64,000 nt of DNA from Massilia sp. 9I (GTDB taxonomy: Bacteria > Pseudomonadota > Gammaproteobacteria > Burkholderiales > Burkholderiaceae_D): NCBI RefSeq assembly GCF_902506415.1, contig NZ_LR733275.1, forward strand, positions 1,648,448 through 1,712,447. Reading direction: 5' to 3'. Each line of letters begins with the position of its first letter. The stretch's first letter is position 1. Below, piece after piece: positions 55,402 to 63,313 of this stretch. The notes under the pieces were generated by a model. The model was not told where the DNA came from, searched no databases, and saw only the letters and a program-made list of their open reading frames with translations. Position numbers and translations under genes: made by a program.

Positions 55402-57453
55402 ATGAAGCGCACACTTCTGGCGACCGCGATCGCACTGGCTTTCGGCATGGCCCACGCACAAGATGGCAACACGGCCGGCGACGTCCGCCGTGGCAACAAC
55501 CAGACTCAAACCACTGACCAGAGCAACAATTCGGACAATCGCAACTCCTCGGGCCAGAACCGCAGCAGCGGCGACGCCAGGGCAACGGCCGCTGGTGCGG
55601 CCTCGGCCAACAACAACGGCGACGCTTCCTCGTCGGTGACAGGCTCCTACAACACCTCGAACGCGGCCTCGAACAGCAACCTCGAGGGCCGTGCGGCGAA
55701 CAACACCATCACCAGCATCGGCAACATGGCCAACAATGGCGGCAGCGCGAACGGCGCCGCCGGCCGCGGCGCGGAGGGCGGCAGCGCCTTTGGCGGCAAC
55801 GCCAACGGTAGCAATGGCGGCGACAGCGGCGCCGCGCGCGGCGCCAACGGCATGGCTGGCGGCGACGGCGGCAACGCCAGCAGCGGCGCAGCGACCAGCG
55901 GCGATGCCCGCGCCGCAGCCTCGCGCGGTGGCGACGGCGGCATGGGCGGCACCACCGGTAACGCCCGCACTGGCGCCGGCGGCGACGGCGCGATGGGCGG
56001 CGACGGCGGCCGTGGCGCGGCGGGCGGCGCAGGCGGCCGCGGCGCCATGGGCGGCACCGGCGGCGACGGCGGCGGCGGTAACCTGGGCGGCAACGGCGCC
56101 GCCGGCGGCGACGGTGGCCGTGGCGGCAACGCCGACGCGACCGGCGGCCGCGGCGGTAACGGCACCGCCACCGGCGGTATCGGCGGCAATGCGGACGCCA
56201 TGGGCGGCCGCGGCGCGGCTGGCGGCGCAGGCGGCGAAGCCAGCGGCGGTGCAGGCGGCGATGGCACCGGCGGCGCCGGCGGCTCGACCGGCCGCGTGGC
56301 CGGTGGCAATGGCGGCGGCAATGGCGACGTGAATGGCGGCGCCGGCGGCGCAGGCGGCGGCTCGGGCGCCACGGGCGGCACCGGCGGCATGGGCGGCAGC
56401 GGCGGCAGCGGTGGCGAAACTGGCGCCGCCAACGGCTCGGGCCAGGGCGCCACCAGCACCACCAACAGCGGCAGCGCCGGCAGCGGCGCCAACACCGCCA
56501 CCGGCGGCGGCAGCGGCGGCGGCGAAGGCAGCGCCGGCAATGCCGACGCCAACAGCGGCGGCGCCACCTCGGGCGGCGCAACGGGCGGCGCAGCGACCAA
56601 CAACGCAGGTTCGTCCACCTCGGGCGACGGCGGCGCGGGCGCGGCAGGCGGCACCGGCGGCAGCGGCGCTGAAGCAGGTTCGACCGGCGGCGCAGGCGCG
56701 GCTGGCGGCACCGGCACCGGCGGCAGCGGCGGCGCGGGCGGCGCCCTGTCGGGCACCGGCGGTGCGGGCGCAGCCGGTAGCGGCGGCGCAGGTTCGGCCG
56801 GCACCGGCGGCGCCGGCGCAGCGGGCGGCGCGGGCGCAGAAGGCAGCGCCACTGCCGGCAGCGGCGCAGCAGGCACCGCGAACGGCGGCGAAGGTGCGAC
56901 CGGCACCGCGAACGGCGGCGCTGGCGCGTCCGGCGGTACCGGTGGTGCGGGCGCCGCAGGCGGCGCGGGCGGCACGGGCGCCGGAGGCGGCGCAGGCGGT
57001 GCAGGTGCTGCAGGCGGCACCGGCGGCAATGGCGCGGCAGGCGGCACCGGCGGCAGCGGTGCGGCCAGCGGCGCTGCCTCGAATGCTGCGGGTGACGGCG
57101 GCGCGGGCGGCGAATCGACCGGCGGCAGCGCCACCAGCGGCGCGGCCAGCTCGGGCGCAGCGACCGGCGGCGCCGGCGCGGCCGGCGGCGCAGGTGGCAG
57201 CAATACGTCGGGCGAGGGCGGCGCGGGCGGCACCAATACCGGCGGTGCAGCCACCGGCGGCAACGGCGGCGAAGGCACCGGCGGCAATGGCGGCAGCCAG
57301 AGCGTGACCACCGGCGCCTTCAACATGTCGAACAGCATGTCGGGCATTGCCCAGACCGCTGCCGGCGTGTCGGTGATCAGCCAGAACGGCGGCTTCACCT
57401 CGCTGGTCCAGCAAAGCGTCAACGTTCAGTCGAACATGAACGTCGGCCAGTAA
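55402..57453 (+). CDS. Exported glycine-rich protein, probable amyloid/fibre subunit (copy 1)
   Basis: 683 aa. Signal peptide MKRTLLATAIALAFGMAHAQ, with GGGGAG upstream of the ATG. Residues about 21-110 are Asn/Gln/Ser/Thr rich (QTQTTDQSNNSDNRNSSGQN), like prion-like tracts. Residues about 110-620 are nearly all Gly, Ala, Ser, Thr, Asn and Asp, with Gly at every third place in long stretches (GAAGGTGGNGAAGGTGGSG). The last 55 residues are different and conserved with the next gene: VTTGAFNMSN, then GVSVISQNGGF, then SLVQQSVNVQSNMNVGQ. After the signal peptide there is no Pro, Cys, Trp, Lys or His and only one Tyr. It has no recognised domain. Neighbouring FapD-, FapE- and FapF-like genes suggest it is exported across the outer membrane as a fibre subunit. 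Confidence 0.85.
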   Translation: MKRTLLATAIALAFGMAHAQDGNTAGDVRRGNNQTQTTDQSNNSDNRNSSGQNRSSGDARATAAGAASANNNGDASSSVTGSYNTSNAASNSNLEGRAANNTITSIGNMANNGGSANGAAGRGAEGGSAFGGNANGSNGGDSGAARGANGMAGGDGGNASSGAATSGDARAAASRGGDGGMGGTTGNARTGAGGDGAMGGDGGRGAAGGAGGRGAMGGTGGDGGGGNLGGNGAAGGDGGRGGNADATGGRGGNGTATGGIGGNADAMGGRGAAGGAGGEASGGAGGDGTGGAGGSTGRVAGGNGGGNGDVNGGAGGAGGGSGATGGTGGMGGSGGSGGETGAANGSGQGATSTTNSGSAGSGANTATGGGSGGGEGSAGNADANSGGATSGGATGGAATNNAGSSTSGDGGAGAAGGTGGSGAEAGSTGGAGAAGGTGTGGSGGAGGALSGTGGAGAAGSGGAGSAGTGGAGAAGGAGAEGSATAGSGAAGTANGGEGATGTANGGAGASGGTGGAGAAGGAGGTGAGGGAGGAGAAGGTGGNGAAGGTGGSGAASGAASNAAGDGGAGGESTGGSATSGAASSGAATGGAGAAGGAGGSNTSGEGGAGGTNTGGAATGGNGGEGTGGNGGSQSVTTGAFNMSNSMSGIAQTAAGVSVISQNGGFTSLVQQSVNVQSNMNVGQ

Positions 57454-57464
57454 CCACGCAGTTC

Positions 57465-57497
57465 CCGCCGCACGGCGCCAGCCGTGCGGCGGCTTTT
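57465..57497 (+). terminator. Rho-independent terminator after Gly-rich gene 1
   Basis: Stem CCGCCGCACGGC / GCCGTGCGGCGG (12 bp, loop GCCA) followed by CTTTTC. It lies 12 nt past the stop codon. Confidence 0.85.
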
Positions 57498-57664
57498 CAT
57501 CCCCAGCTCGCCTGCGCCCGGCTGCATGGCCATCGTGCGCTCTTCGGTAATTCCAGCATTATCTGCCCTTCCCCCTCCCCGATTTCCCCGCCTCTCCGGC
57601 TTCAATTTCTCCTACATATGCGTGGCAAGCCAAACCAGGTAGCCGAGCCCGTCAGCCCTTGCGC

Positions 57665-57711
57665 TGTTACAGCTTGATACAGTCTGGTGACGGTTCCGTG
57701 TCAAGTGTCAC
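57665..57711 (+). promoter_or_regulatory. Upstream activator site of the second Gly-rich gene
   Basis: Identical 27-nt block (57665-57691) and the inverted repeat GTGAC-N15-GTCAC (57687-57691 and 57707-57711), as before the first gene. It lies 117 nt before the -24 element. Confidence 0.65.
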
Positions 57712-57826
57712 AGGATTGAGACAGGCTTTCGCGAACTTGTTGAATCATCCCATCAATCCAGTCCTACAAGCTTGCTCAACATAAAAATGCGTAATTTAAT
57801 CAAAGGCTTGCAAAACAAACGCAAGC

Positions 57827-57843
57827 TGGCACGCAAACTGCTA
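57827..57843 (+). promoter_or_regulatory. Sigma-54 (-24/-12) promoter of the second Gly-rich gene
   Basis: The same 17 bases as the first promoter (TGGCACGCAAACTGCTA) with GG at 57828-57829 and GC at 57840-57841. The 461-nt gap 57454-57914 holds only the terminator, the activator site, this promoter and a conserved leader. Confidence 0.85.
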
Positions 57844-57914
57844 CTAGGGGAGTGGACCGGTGGCATAGGACGCCGGGCATATCAACTTTTCGGTGACACA
57901 TAGGGGAGTAACAG

Positions 57915-59984
57915 ATGAAGCGCACACTTCTGGCGACCGCGATCGCACTGGCATTCGGCATGGCCCACGCACAAGCACAAGACGGCAACACCGCAGGCGA
58001 AGTCCGCGGCGGTAACACCCAGACTCAAACCACTGACCAGAGCAACAACTCGGACAACCGCAACTCCTCGGGCCAGAACCGTAGCACCGGCAACGCCAAC
58101 GCTGCCGACGTGGCGGCTGCCGCTGCCAACAACAACAGTACCTCGAGCTCGAGCGTGGACAGCTCGTTCAACAATTCGAGCGCGACCGCGACCAGCACCC
58201 TGACCGGCACTGTCACCGGCAACAACATCAATAACATCGGCAACACTGCCGCCAACAGCGGCAACGCCAACGGCGCAGCCGGCAACGGCGCGGCCGGCGG
58301 CGACGCTACCGGCGGCGCAGCCCGCGGCGGTGACGGCGGCGCCAGCGGCGCGGCACGCGGTGCCAACGGCGCGATGGGCGGCGCAGGCGCAGCCGGCCGC
58401 AGCGGAGACGCCACCAGCGGCGCGTCCGACGTCGGCGCCTCGAACGGCGGCATCGGCGGCGCCGGCGGCGACACCGGCAACGCACGCACCGGCGCCGGCG
58501 GCGCGGGCGCAGCAGGCGGCATGGGCGGCAACGGCGCCACCGGCGGCGACGGCGGCCGCGGCGCGGCCGGCGGCATCGGCGGCGCAGGCGGCGGCGGTAA
58601 CACCGGCGGCGCCGGCGCAATCGGCGGCATGGGCGGCAACGGCGGCAGCGCCGATGCCACCGGCGGCCGTGGCGGCAACGCCGACTCGATGGGCGGCGCA
58701 GGCGGCACCTCGACCTCGACCGGCGGCAACGGTGCACGCGGCGGCGACGCTGGCTCGGGTACCGGCGCCAATGGCGGCATGGCCAGCGGCGGCATGGGCG
58801 GCAACGCCGGCAACCTGAATGGCGGCAATGGCGGCGGCAACGGCTCCGTGACCGGCGGCATGGGCGGCAGCGGCGGCGGCTCGGGCGCCAACGGCGGCGC
58901 AGGCGGCGCGGGCTCCTCCGGCGGCATGGGCGGCGCCAGCGGCAGCGCCACCGGCTCGGGCCAGGGCGCGAGCGGCACCGCGACCAGCGGTGGCGCCGGC
59001 AGCGGCGGCAACATGGCGAACGCCGGCAGCAGCGGCATGTCGGGCGAGATGGGCGGCGGCACCGGCGGTGCGGCCACCTCGAACAGCGGCGAAGCCTCGT
59101 CGGGCGCAGCGAGCACCGGCACCGTGTCGAACACGGCGGGTGACTCGATGTCCGGCGCCGGCGGCGCGGGTGCGGCAGGCGGCGCGGGCGGCGCAGGCGC
59201 GGCCGGCACCTCGACCGGCGGCGCAGGCGCGGCAGGCGGCGCTGGCGCGGGCAGTACCGCCGGTAACGGCGCGGCCCTGACCGGCACCGGCGGCGCAGCA
59301 GGCGCCGGCACTGGCGGCGCAGGCGGCGAAGGCACCGGCGGCACAGGCGGCGCAGGCGGCGCAGGTGCGGCCGGCACCTCGGCCGGCGGCGCTGGCGCAG
59401 AAGGCAGCTCGACCGCAGGCGCAGGCGCGGCAGGCAGCGCCACCGGCGGCGCAGCAGCGGCAGGCGGCGCCGGCGGCATGGGCGGTGCAGGCGGCGCAGG
59501 TGGCGCCGGTGCGGCAGGCGGCGCAGGCGGCGCCGGTGCGGCAGGCGGTAACGGCGGTGCCGGCGCCGAAGGCGGCGCAGGCGGTTCGGGTGCGGCCAGC
59601 GGCGCGGCTTCGAACACCAGCGGCGCAGGCGCAGCGGGCGGCGCAGCCACCGGCGGCACCTCGAACAGCGGCACGGCCACCTCGGGCGAAGGCATGGGCG
59701 GCGCCGGCGGCGAAGGCGGTGCAGGCGGCAGCAATACCTCGGGCGCCGGCGGCGCAGGCGGCAGCAACACCGGCGGCGCAGCCACCGGCGGTGCGGGCGG
59801 CGCCGGTACCGGCGGCAACGGCGGCACCCAGTCGGTGACCACCGGCGCCTTCGACATGTCGAACACCATGTCGAACATCGCCCAGGGAGCTGCAGGCGTC
59901 TCGGTGATCAGCCAGAACAACGGCTTCTCGTCGCTGATCCAGCAGAGCGTCAACGTTCAGTCGAACATGAACGTCGGCCAGTAA
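57915..59984 (+). CDS. Exported glycine-rich protein, probable amyloid/fibre subunit (copy 2)
   Basis: 689 aa, tandem paralogue of the preceding gene. The signal peptide, Asn/Gln-rich start and last 55 residues match copy 1 closely (NMSN becomes DMSN; GVSVISQN and IQQSVNVQSNMNVGQ are kept). The Gly-rich middle has diverged in detail but keeps composition and the Gly-every-third pattern (GAAGGAGGAGAAGGNGGAGA). After the signal peptide it has no Pro, Cys, Trp, Tyr, His or Lys. The ribosome site GGGGAG is the same. It is followed by a terminator and then the accessory genes. It is probably co-exported with copy 1 as a second fibre subunit, as FapB accompanies FapC in Pseudomonas. Confidence 0.85.
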   Translation: MKRTLLATAIALAFGMAHAQAQDGNTAGEVRGGNTQTQTTDQSNNSDNRNSSGQNRSTGNANAADVAAAAANNNSTSSSSVDSSFNNSSATATSTLTGTVTGNNINNIGNTAANSGNANGAAGNGAAGGDATGGAARGGDGGASGAARGANGAMGGAGAAGRSGDATSGASDVGASNGGIGGAGGDTGNARTGAGGAGAAGGMGGNGATGGDGGRGAAGGIGGAGGGGNTGGAGAIGGMGGNGGSADATGGRGGNADSMGGAGGTSTSTGGNGARGGDAGSGTGANGGMASGGMGGNAGNLNGGNGGGNGSVTGGMGGSGGGSGANGGAGGAGSSGGMGGASGSATGSGQGASGTATSGGAGSGGNMANAGSSGMSGEMGGGTGGAATSNSGEASSGAASTGTVSNTAGDSMSGAGGAGAAGGAGGAGAAGTSTGGAGAAGGAGAGSTAGNGAALTGTGGAAGAGTGGAGGEGTGGTGGAGGAGAAGTSAGGAGAEGSSTAGAGAAGSATGGAAAAGGAGGMGGAGGAGGAGAAGGAGGAGAAGGNGGAGAEGGAGGSGAASGAASNTSGAGAAGGAATGGTSNSGTATSGEGMGGAGGEGGAGGSNTSGAGGAGGSNTGGAATGGAGGAGTGGNGGTQSVTTGAFDMSNTMSNIAQGAAGVSVISQNNGFSSLIQQSVNVQSNMNVGQ

Positions 59985-59996
59985 GCCAGGCAGTCC

Positions 59997-60027
59997 CCGC
60001 CGCGCGGCCCGGCCGCGCGGCGGTTTT
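59997..60027 (+). terminator. Terminator/attenuator between Gly-rich gene 2 and the export genes
   Basis: A GC-only palindrome (59997-60009 with 60011-60023) followed by TTTT. No promoter is seen between it and the accessory genes, so some read-through must occur. It can reduce the amounts of export proteins relative to the subunits. Confidence 0.8.
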
Positions 60028-60047
60028 CCGCACCAAGGGAGAATTTT

Positions 60048-60437
60048 ATGAAACCTGTGTACCGATTCGTGATGGCGGCGCTGGTCGCGCTCCCGCTGGC
60101 GGTCCAGGCCGCCGATCCGGAGAAGCTGCCGGTCAGGATCAGCTTCCTGAACGAAGTGAAGGTCGCGCCGCTTGATGCAGGCGCCACCAGTGGCTGGGGC
60201 GAGGCCGCCTCCAGCGAACGCCTCGGCCGCACCAGCGGCAAGGACGATACCGTGCATACCGAAGCGGTGCTGGGCGGTACGGTAGGAAACAACACCGCCG
60301 TCAACACCGTCAGCGGCAACAACGTCATCGACCAGGGCTCGTTCGCCAATGCCCAGGGTCTGCCGATGGTGATCCAGAACAGCGGCTCGAACGTGCTGAT
60401 CCAGAACGCCACCGTCATCAACCTGCGCCTCCAATAG
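60048..60437 (+). CDS. Small exported protein, FapE-like C-terminal motif
   Basis: 129 aa starting MKPVYRFVMAALVALPLAVQ (signal peptide, cleavage near QAA) with GGGAG upstream. The C-terminal half has the motif NTVSGNNVIDQGSFANAQGL followed by MVIQNSGSNVLIQNATVINL, which resembles small proteins linked to Fap-type operons. No cysteines. It could be a minor or capping subunit or a chaperone. It follows the subunit gene and is 12 nt before the C39 peptidase gene. Confidence 0.7.
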   Translation: MKPVYRFVMAALVALPLAVQAADPEKLPVRISFLNEVKVAPLDAGATSGWGEAASSERLGRTSGKDDTVHTEAVLGGTVGNNTAVNTVSGNNVIDQGSFANAQGLPMVIQNSGSNVLIQNATVINLRLQ

Positions 60438-60449
60438 CATGAAAGCCTT

Positions 60450-61133
60450 ATGAAACAGTTTGTCGCCATCTCTGCCGCCCTGTGCGGCATGCTGCTGGCA
60501 CCCCGGTGCCCGGCATCGGCCATCGAGCTGGCAGTCGGCCAGCGCGCAACGGTGCCGGTCACTTCTCTCAAAGAGATCAAGTTCCGGGCGACCACCCGCC
60601 AACAGTTCGACTTCAGCTGCGGCTCGGCTGCGCTGGCCACCCTGCTGACCTACCACTACGCCACCCCGGTTACCGAGAAGGAAGTCTTCGAGAAGATGTT
60701 CCTCACCGGCGACCAGGCCAAGATCCGCCAGCAGGGCTTTTCCATGCTCGACATGAAGCGCTACCTGGCGACCCGCGGTTTCGTCGGCGACGGCTTCCAG
60801 CAGCCGCTGGACAAGCTGCTCGACGCCAAGCTGCCGGCCATCGTCCTGATCACCGACCGCGGCTACAACCACTTCGTCGTCATCAAGGGCGCCGAGGATG
60901 GCCGCATCCTGCTGGGCGATCCGTCCAGCGGCGCCCGCGCCGTGACGCGCGAACGCTTCATGGAGCTATGGGCCAACAAGCTGCTGTTCGTGGTGCACAA
61001 GTACCCCGGCAAGACAGTGGCCTTCAACGGCGCCGACGACTGGCGCGCCGCCCCCCGTGCGCCGCTCGGCACCGGTATCAACAACGAGCAATACAGCCAG
61101 AGCCTGCCGAAATTCGGCCCTAGCGATTTTTGA
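60450..61133 (+). CDS. C39-family cysteine peptidase (FapD-like)
   Basis: 227 aa starting MKQFVAISAALCGMLLAPRC with a signal peptide. The C39 fold has the catalytic Cys57 in QFDFSCGSAALATLL, His141 in RGYNHFVVIKGA and Asp157 in RILLGDPSSGAR; the oxyanion Gln is likely Gln51 or Gln52. The triad is complete. In Pseudomonas, FapD is the periplasmic C39 peptidase needed to export and process the fibre subunit. It lacks an ABC transporter domain. The start overlaps nothing; the gene is 12 nt after the previous one. Confidence 0.9.
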   Translation: MKQFVAISAALCGMLLAPRCPASAIELAVGQRATVPVTSLKEIKFRATTRQQFDFSCGSAALATLLTYHYATPVTEKEVFEKMFLTGDQAKIRQQGFSMLDMKRYLATRGFVGDGFQQPLDKLLDAKLPAIVLITDRGYNHFVVIKGAEDGRILLGDPSSGARAVTRERFMELWANKLLFVVHKYPGKTVAFNGADDWRAAPRAPLGTGINNEQYSQSLPKFGPSDF

Positions 61134-61144
61134 AAGGATCAGCC

Positions 61145-61663
61145 ATGCACTGGCTCATACACGCATGCCGTGCCCTCGCAGCCACGCTGCTGGCCGGCGC
61201 CTGCAGCACGGCACTGGCCCAGGACAAGGGCGCCGTCATCGACGCCGAGGAATGGGCGCCGGTCGACACCGCCATCCTGGAGGGCGCCCGCGGTGGTTTC
61301 GACACGCCGGGCGGCCTCAACATTTCGCTCGGGATCGAGCGGGTGGTGTCGATCAACGGCGAAGTGCTGTCGCGCACCAATGTCGCGATTCCGGACGTCG
61401 CCAACATGACCGCCGCCCAGGTGGCGGCCGCGAGCGAAGCGCTGGGCACTGCGCGCCTGATCCAGGTGGGCGGCAGCAATTTCGCGCCCTCGGACTTCGG
61501 CCTGGGCGGAGGCGCGACCTTTGTGCAGAACAGCCTGGATAACCAGGCCATCCTGGCCCAGACCACGATCAGCTCGACCGTGAACAGCATGGCCCTGATC
61601 AAAGACCTCAATTTTCACTCAACAATTCGGGACGCAATCGTGCGCTCGGCAGGAAGCCTGTAG
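61145..61663 (+). CDS. Small exported FapE-like protein
   Basis: 172 aa starting MHWLIHACRALAATLLAGAC, signal peptide, with AAGGA 8 nt upstream. The mature protein contains LEGARGGFDTPGGLNISLGI followed by ERVVSINGEVLSRTNVAIPD, then ATFVQNSLDNQAI and TVNSMALIKDLNFHSTIRDA. GGF and FGIER/LGIER-type sequence is seen in small proteins of Fap-like operons in other proteobacteria. It may be a minor fibre component. The Cys at the end of the hydrophobic stretch (ALAATLLAGAC) makes a lipoprotein possible. It is in the same transcript as the peptidase gene. Confidence 0.75.
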   Translation: MHWLIHACRALAATLLAGACSTALAQDKGAVIDAEEWAPVDTAILEGARGGFDTPGGLNISLGIERVVSINGEVLSRTNVAIPDVANMTAAQVAAASEALGTARLIQVGGSNFAPSDFGLGGGATFVQNSLDNQAILAQTTISSTVNSMALIKDLNFHSTIRDAIVRSAGSL

Positions 61664-61699
61664 TATTGCAATATTAATAATTTCCCGTCGGAGAAACGC

Positions 61700-63112
61700 A
61701 TGAGCACTCACGTCGCGCGCCTCGGCGCCGCCAGCCTGGCGGCGTTGCTGCTGGGACCAGTCGCCCAGGCACAGGAGGTATCCGCTGCCGAGCCGGACAA
61801 GACGTCCGAGCTGGCCACGCTCAAGGCCGAACTGGCTGCCCAGCGCGAACTCGTCGACAAGCTGATGCGCGAACTGCAGGCCCAGCGCGCGAAAATCGAA
61901 CGCATCGAAGAACGGCGCGACGCCACCCAGCCGGTGTTGGCCGACAACCTGTCCCTGCCGCCGCGCCTCGACGACAGCCTGCTGGCCGAACAGCGCGGCA
62001 CCGGCGGCCAGAATGCCGGCGCACCGGCCCAGAACCAGCGCCCACCCTCGACCCCGGCGCCGGTCGTCCCGGGCCCGGCGCCCAGCCAGCCGGCCGCGCG
62101 CGCGCCGGCGCAGGCCCAGCAAAATACCGCGACCCGCAACCAGAAGGACCAGCGCCCGCCCGAAGTGGCGCCGCTGTTCGAAGCCCCGGGCGTGCTGACA
62201 CCGCGCGGCAAGTACATCCTCGAACCGGCCCTGCAGTTCGGCTACTCGTCGAGCAACCGGGTGGCCCTGGTCGGCTATACCGTGATCCCGGCGCTCCTGA
62301 TCGGCCTGGTCGACGTGCGCGAAGTGAAGCGCAATACCTTCACCGGTTCGATCACCGGCCGCACCGGCCTGAACAACCGGATGGAAGTCGAGGTGAAGGT
62401 ACCCTATGTGTACCGTTCGGATGCTACCGTCAGCCGCGAGATCTTCACCGGCACGGCGGTCGAACGCGTGTTCGATACGAGTGGCAAGGACCTGGGCGAC
62501 ATCGAGATCGCCGGCCGCTACCAGCTGAACAACGGCGGCGCGGACAAGCCCTATTACATCGGCGGCCTGCGCTACAAGTCGACCACCGGCAAGGACCCGT
62601 TCGAAGTCGTGACCGACTGCCAGACCCGCTGCATCGGCGAGAACGTCACCGGCACCGGCCTGCCGCTGTCGCTGCCGACCGGCTCCGGCTTCCACTCCTT
62701 GCAGGGCAGCCTGACCTGGCTGTTCCCGTCCGACCCGGCGGTCTTCTTCGGCAACCTGAGCTACCTGCACAACTTCAAGCGCAGCAACGTGCAGCGCCTC
62801 GTGCGCAACGGGATCCGCGAACCGCTGGGTGAATTGTCCCCGGGCGGCATCATCGGCTTCAACTTCGGCATGGGCCTGGCGCTGAACGACAAGGCTTCGC
62901 TCAGCCTTGGCTACGACCACAGTACCGTGGCGCGCATGAAACAGAATGGCCGCACGGTGCCGGGCTCGGTGCGTACCCAGCTCGGCACCCTGCTGCTCGG
63001 CTTTTCCTACCGCCTCAACGACAAGCGTTCGCTGTCCGTGGCGGTGGGCGCGGGCGTGACGCGCGACACCCCGGACGTGTCGCTGACGGTAAGGATGCCC
63101 CTCAGTTTTTGA
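61700..63112 (+). CDS. Outer-membrane channel-like protein with N-terminal coiled coil (FapF-like)
   Basis: 470 aa with signal peptide (MSTHVARLGAASLAALLLGP, cleavage near AQA) and GGAG before the ATG. Residues 33-75 form a coiled coil (SELATLKAELAAQRELVDKL, then RELQAQRAKIERIEERR). A Pro/Ala-rich linker (about 100-155) leads to a beta-barrel from about 165, with alternating hydrophobic strands and the terminal VSLTVRMPLSF ending in Phe. This coiled-coil, linker and barrel arrangement is that of FapF, the trimeric channel that secretes Fap amyloid. Two cysteines (DCQTRC) are within an extracellular-type loop. It is the last gene of the cluster. Confidence 0.88.
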   Translation: MSTHVARLGAASLAALLLGPVAQAQEVSAAEPDKTSELATLKAELAAQRELVDKLMRELQAQRAKIERIEERRDATQPVLADNLSLPPRLDDSLLAEQRGTGGQNAGAPAQNQRPPSTPAPVVPGPAPSQPAARAPAQAQQNTATRNQKDQRPPEVAPLFEAPGVLTPRGKYILEPALQFGYSSSNRVALVGYTVIPALLIGLVDVREVKRNTFTGSITGRTGLNNRMEVEVKVPYVYRSDATVSREIFTGTAVERVFDTSGKDLGDIEIAGRYQLNNGGADKPYYIGGLRYKSTTGKDPFEVVTDCQTRCIGENVTGTGLPLSLPTGSGFHSLQGSLTWLFPSDPAVFFGNLSYLHNFKRSNVQRLVRNGIREPLGELSPGGIIGFNFGMGLALNDKASLSLGYDHSTVARMKQNGRTVPGSVRTQLGTLLLGFSYRLNDKRSLSVAVGAGVTRDTPDVSLTVRMPLSF

Positions 63113-63194
63113 CGATGTGAGGACCTTGCGGCTGCTGCCGGAGACCGGCGGCCACAATGTTAAAAGAAGGCAAGCGCACGATTGAAAAACTTGC

Positions 63195-63222
63195 TTCCTT
63201 TTTAAAAAATTGTCTCTATAAT
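63195..63222 (+). promoter_or_regulatory. Promoter of the cold-shock gene
   Basis: TTCCTT (63195-63200), 16 nt, TATAAT (63217-63222). The RNA would start near 63229, leaving an 85-nt leader before the ATG, as usual for cold-shock genes. Confidence 0.6.
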
Positions 63223-63313
63223 CATTTTTGCAATGTTGGGCCCGCCGCTGGTTGTACTGCCTCCTGACGGACGACAAAGCAATAACATAGATAAACTTCA
63301 AGAGGGAATTACC

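Noticed and set aside
55730..57300. Collagen-like protein
   Set aside because: Gly at every third position is seen, but proline is entirely absent, so a collagen triple helix is unlikely.
55730..59800. GGC-rich tandem sequence as a CRISPR or minisatellite array
   Set aside because: No constant repeat length with unique spacers; the repetition is at codon and amino-acid level inside an open frame.
55647..59953. Long open frames on the minus strand through the Gly-rich genes (about 590-1000 codons, Pro/Ala rich)
   Set aside because: They are mirror images of GGC/GCC-rich codons on the plus strand; no ribosome site, signal peptide or domain, and the plus-strand genes have promoters, signal peptides and conserved ends.
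63113..63160. GC-rich imperfect hairpin after the outer-membrane protein gene as terminator
   Set aside because: The stem has a mismatch and no T-run follows; I could not support it as an intrinsic terminator.
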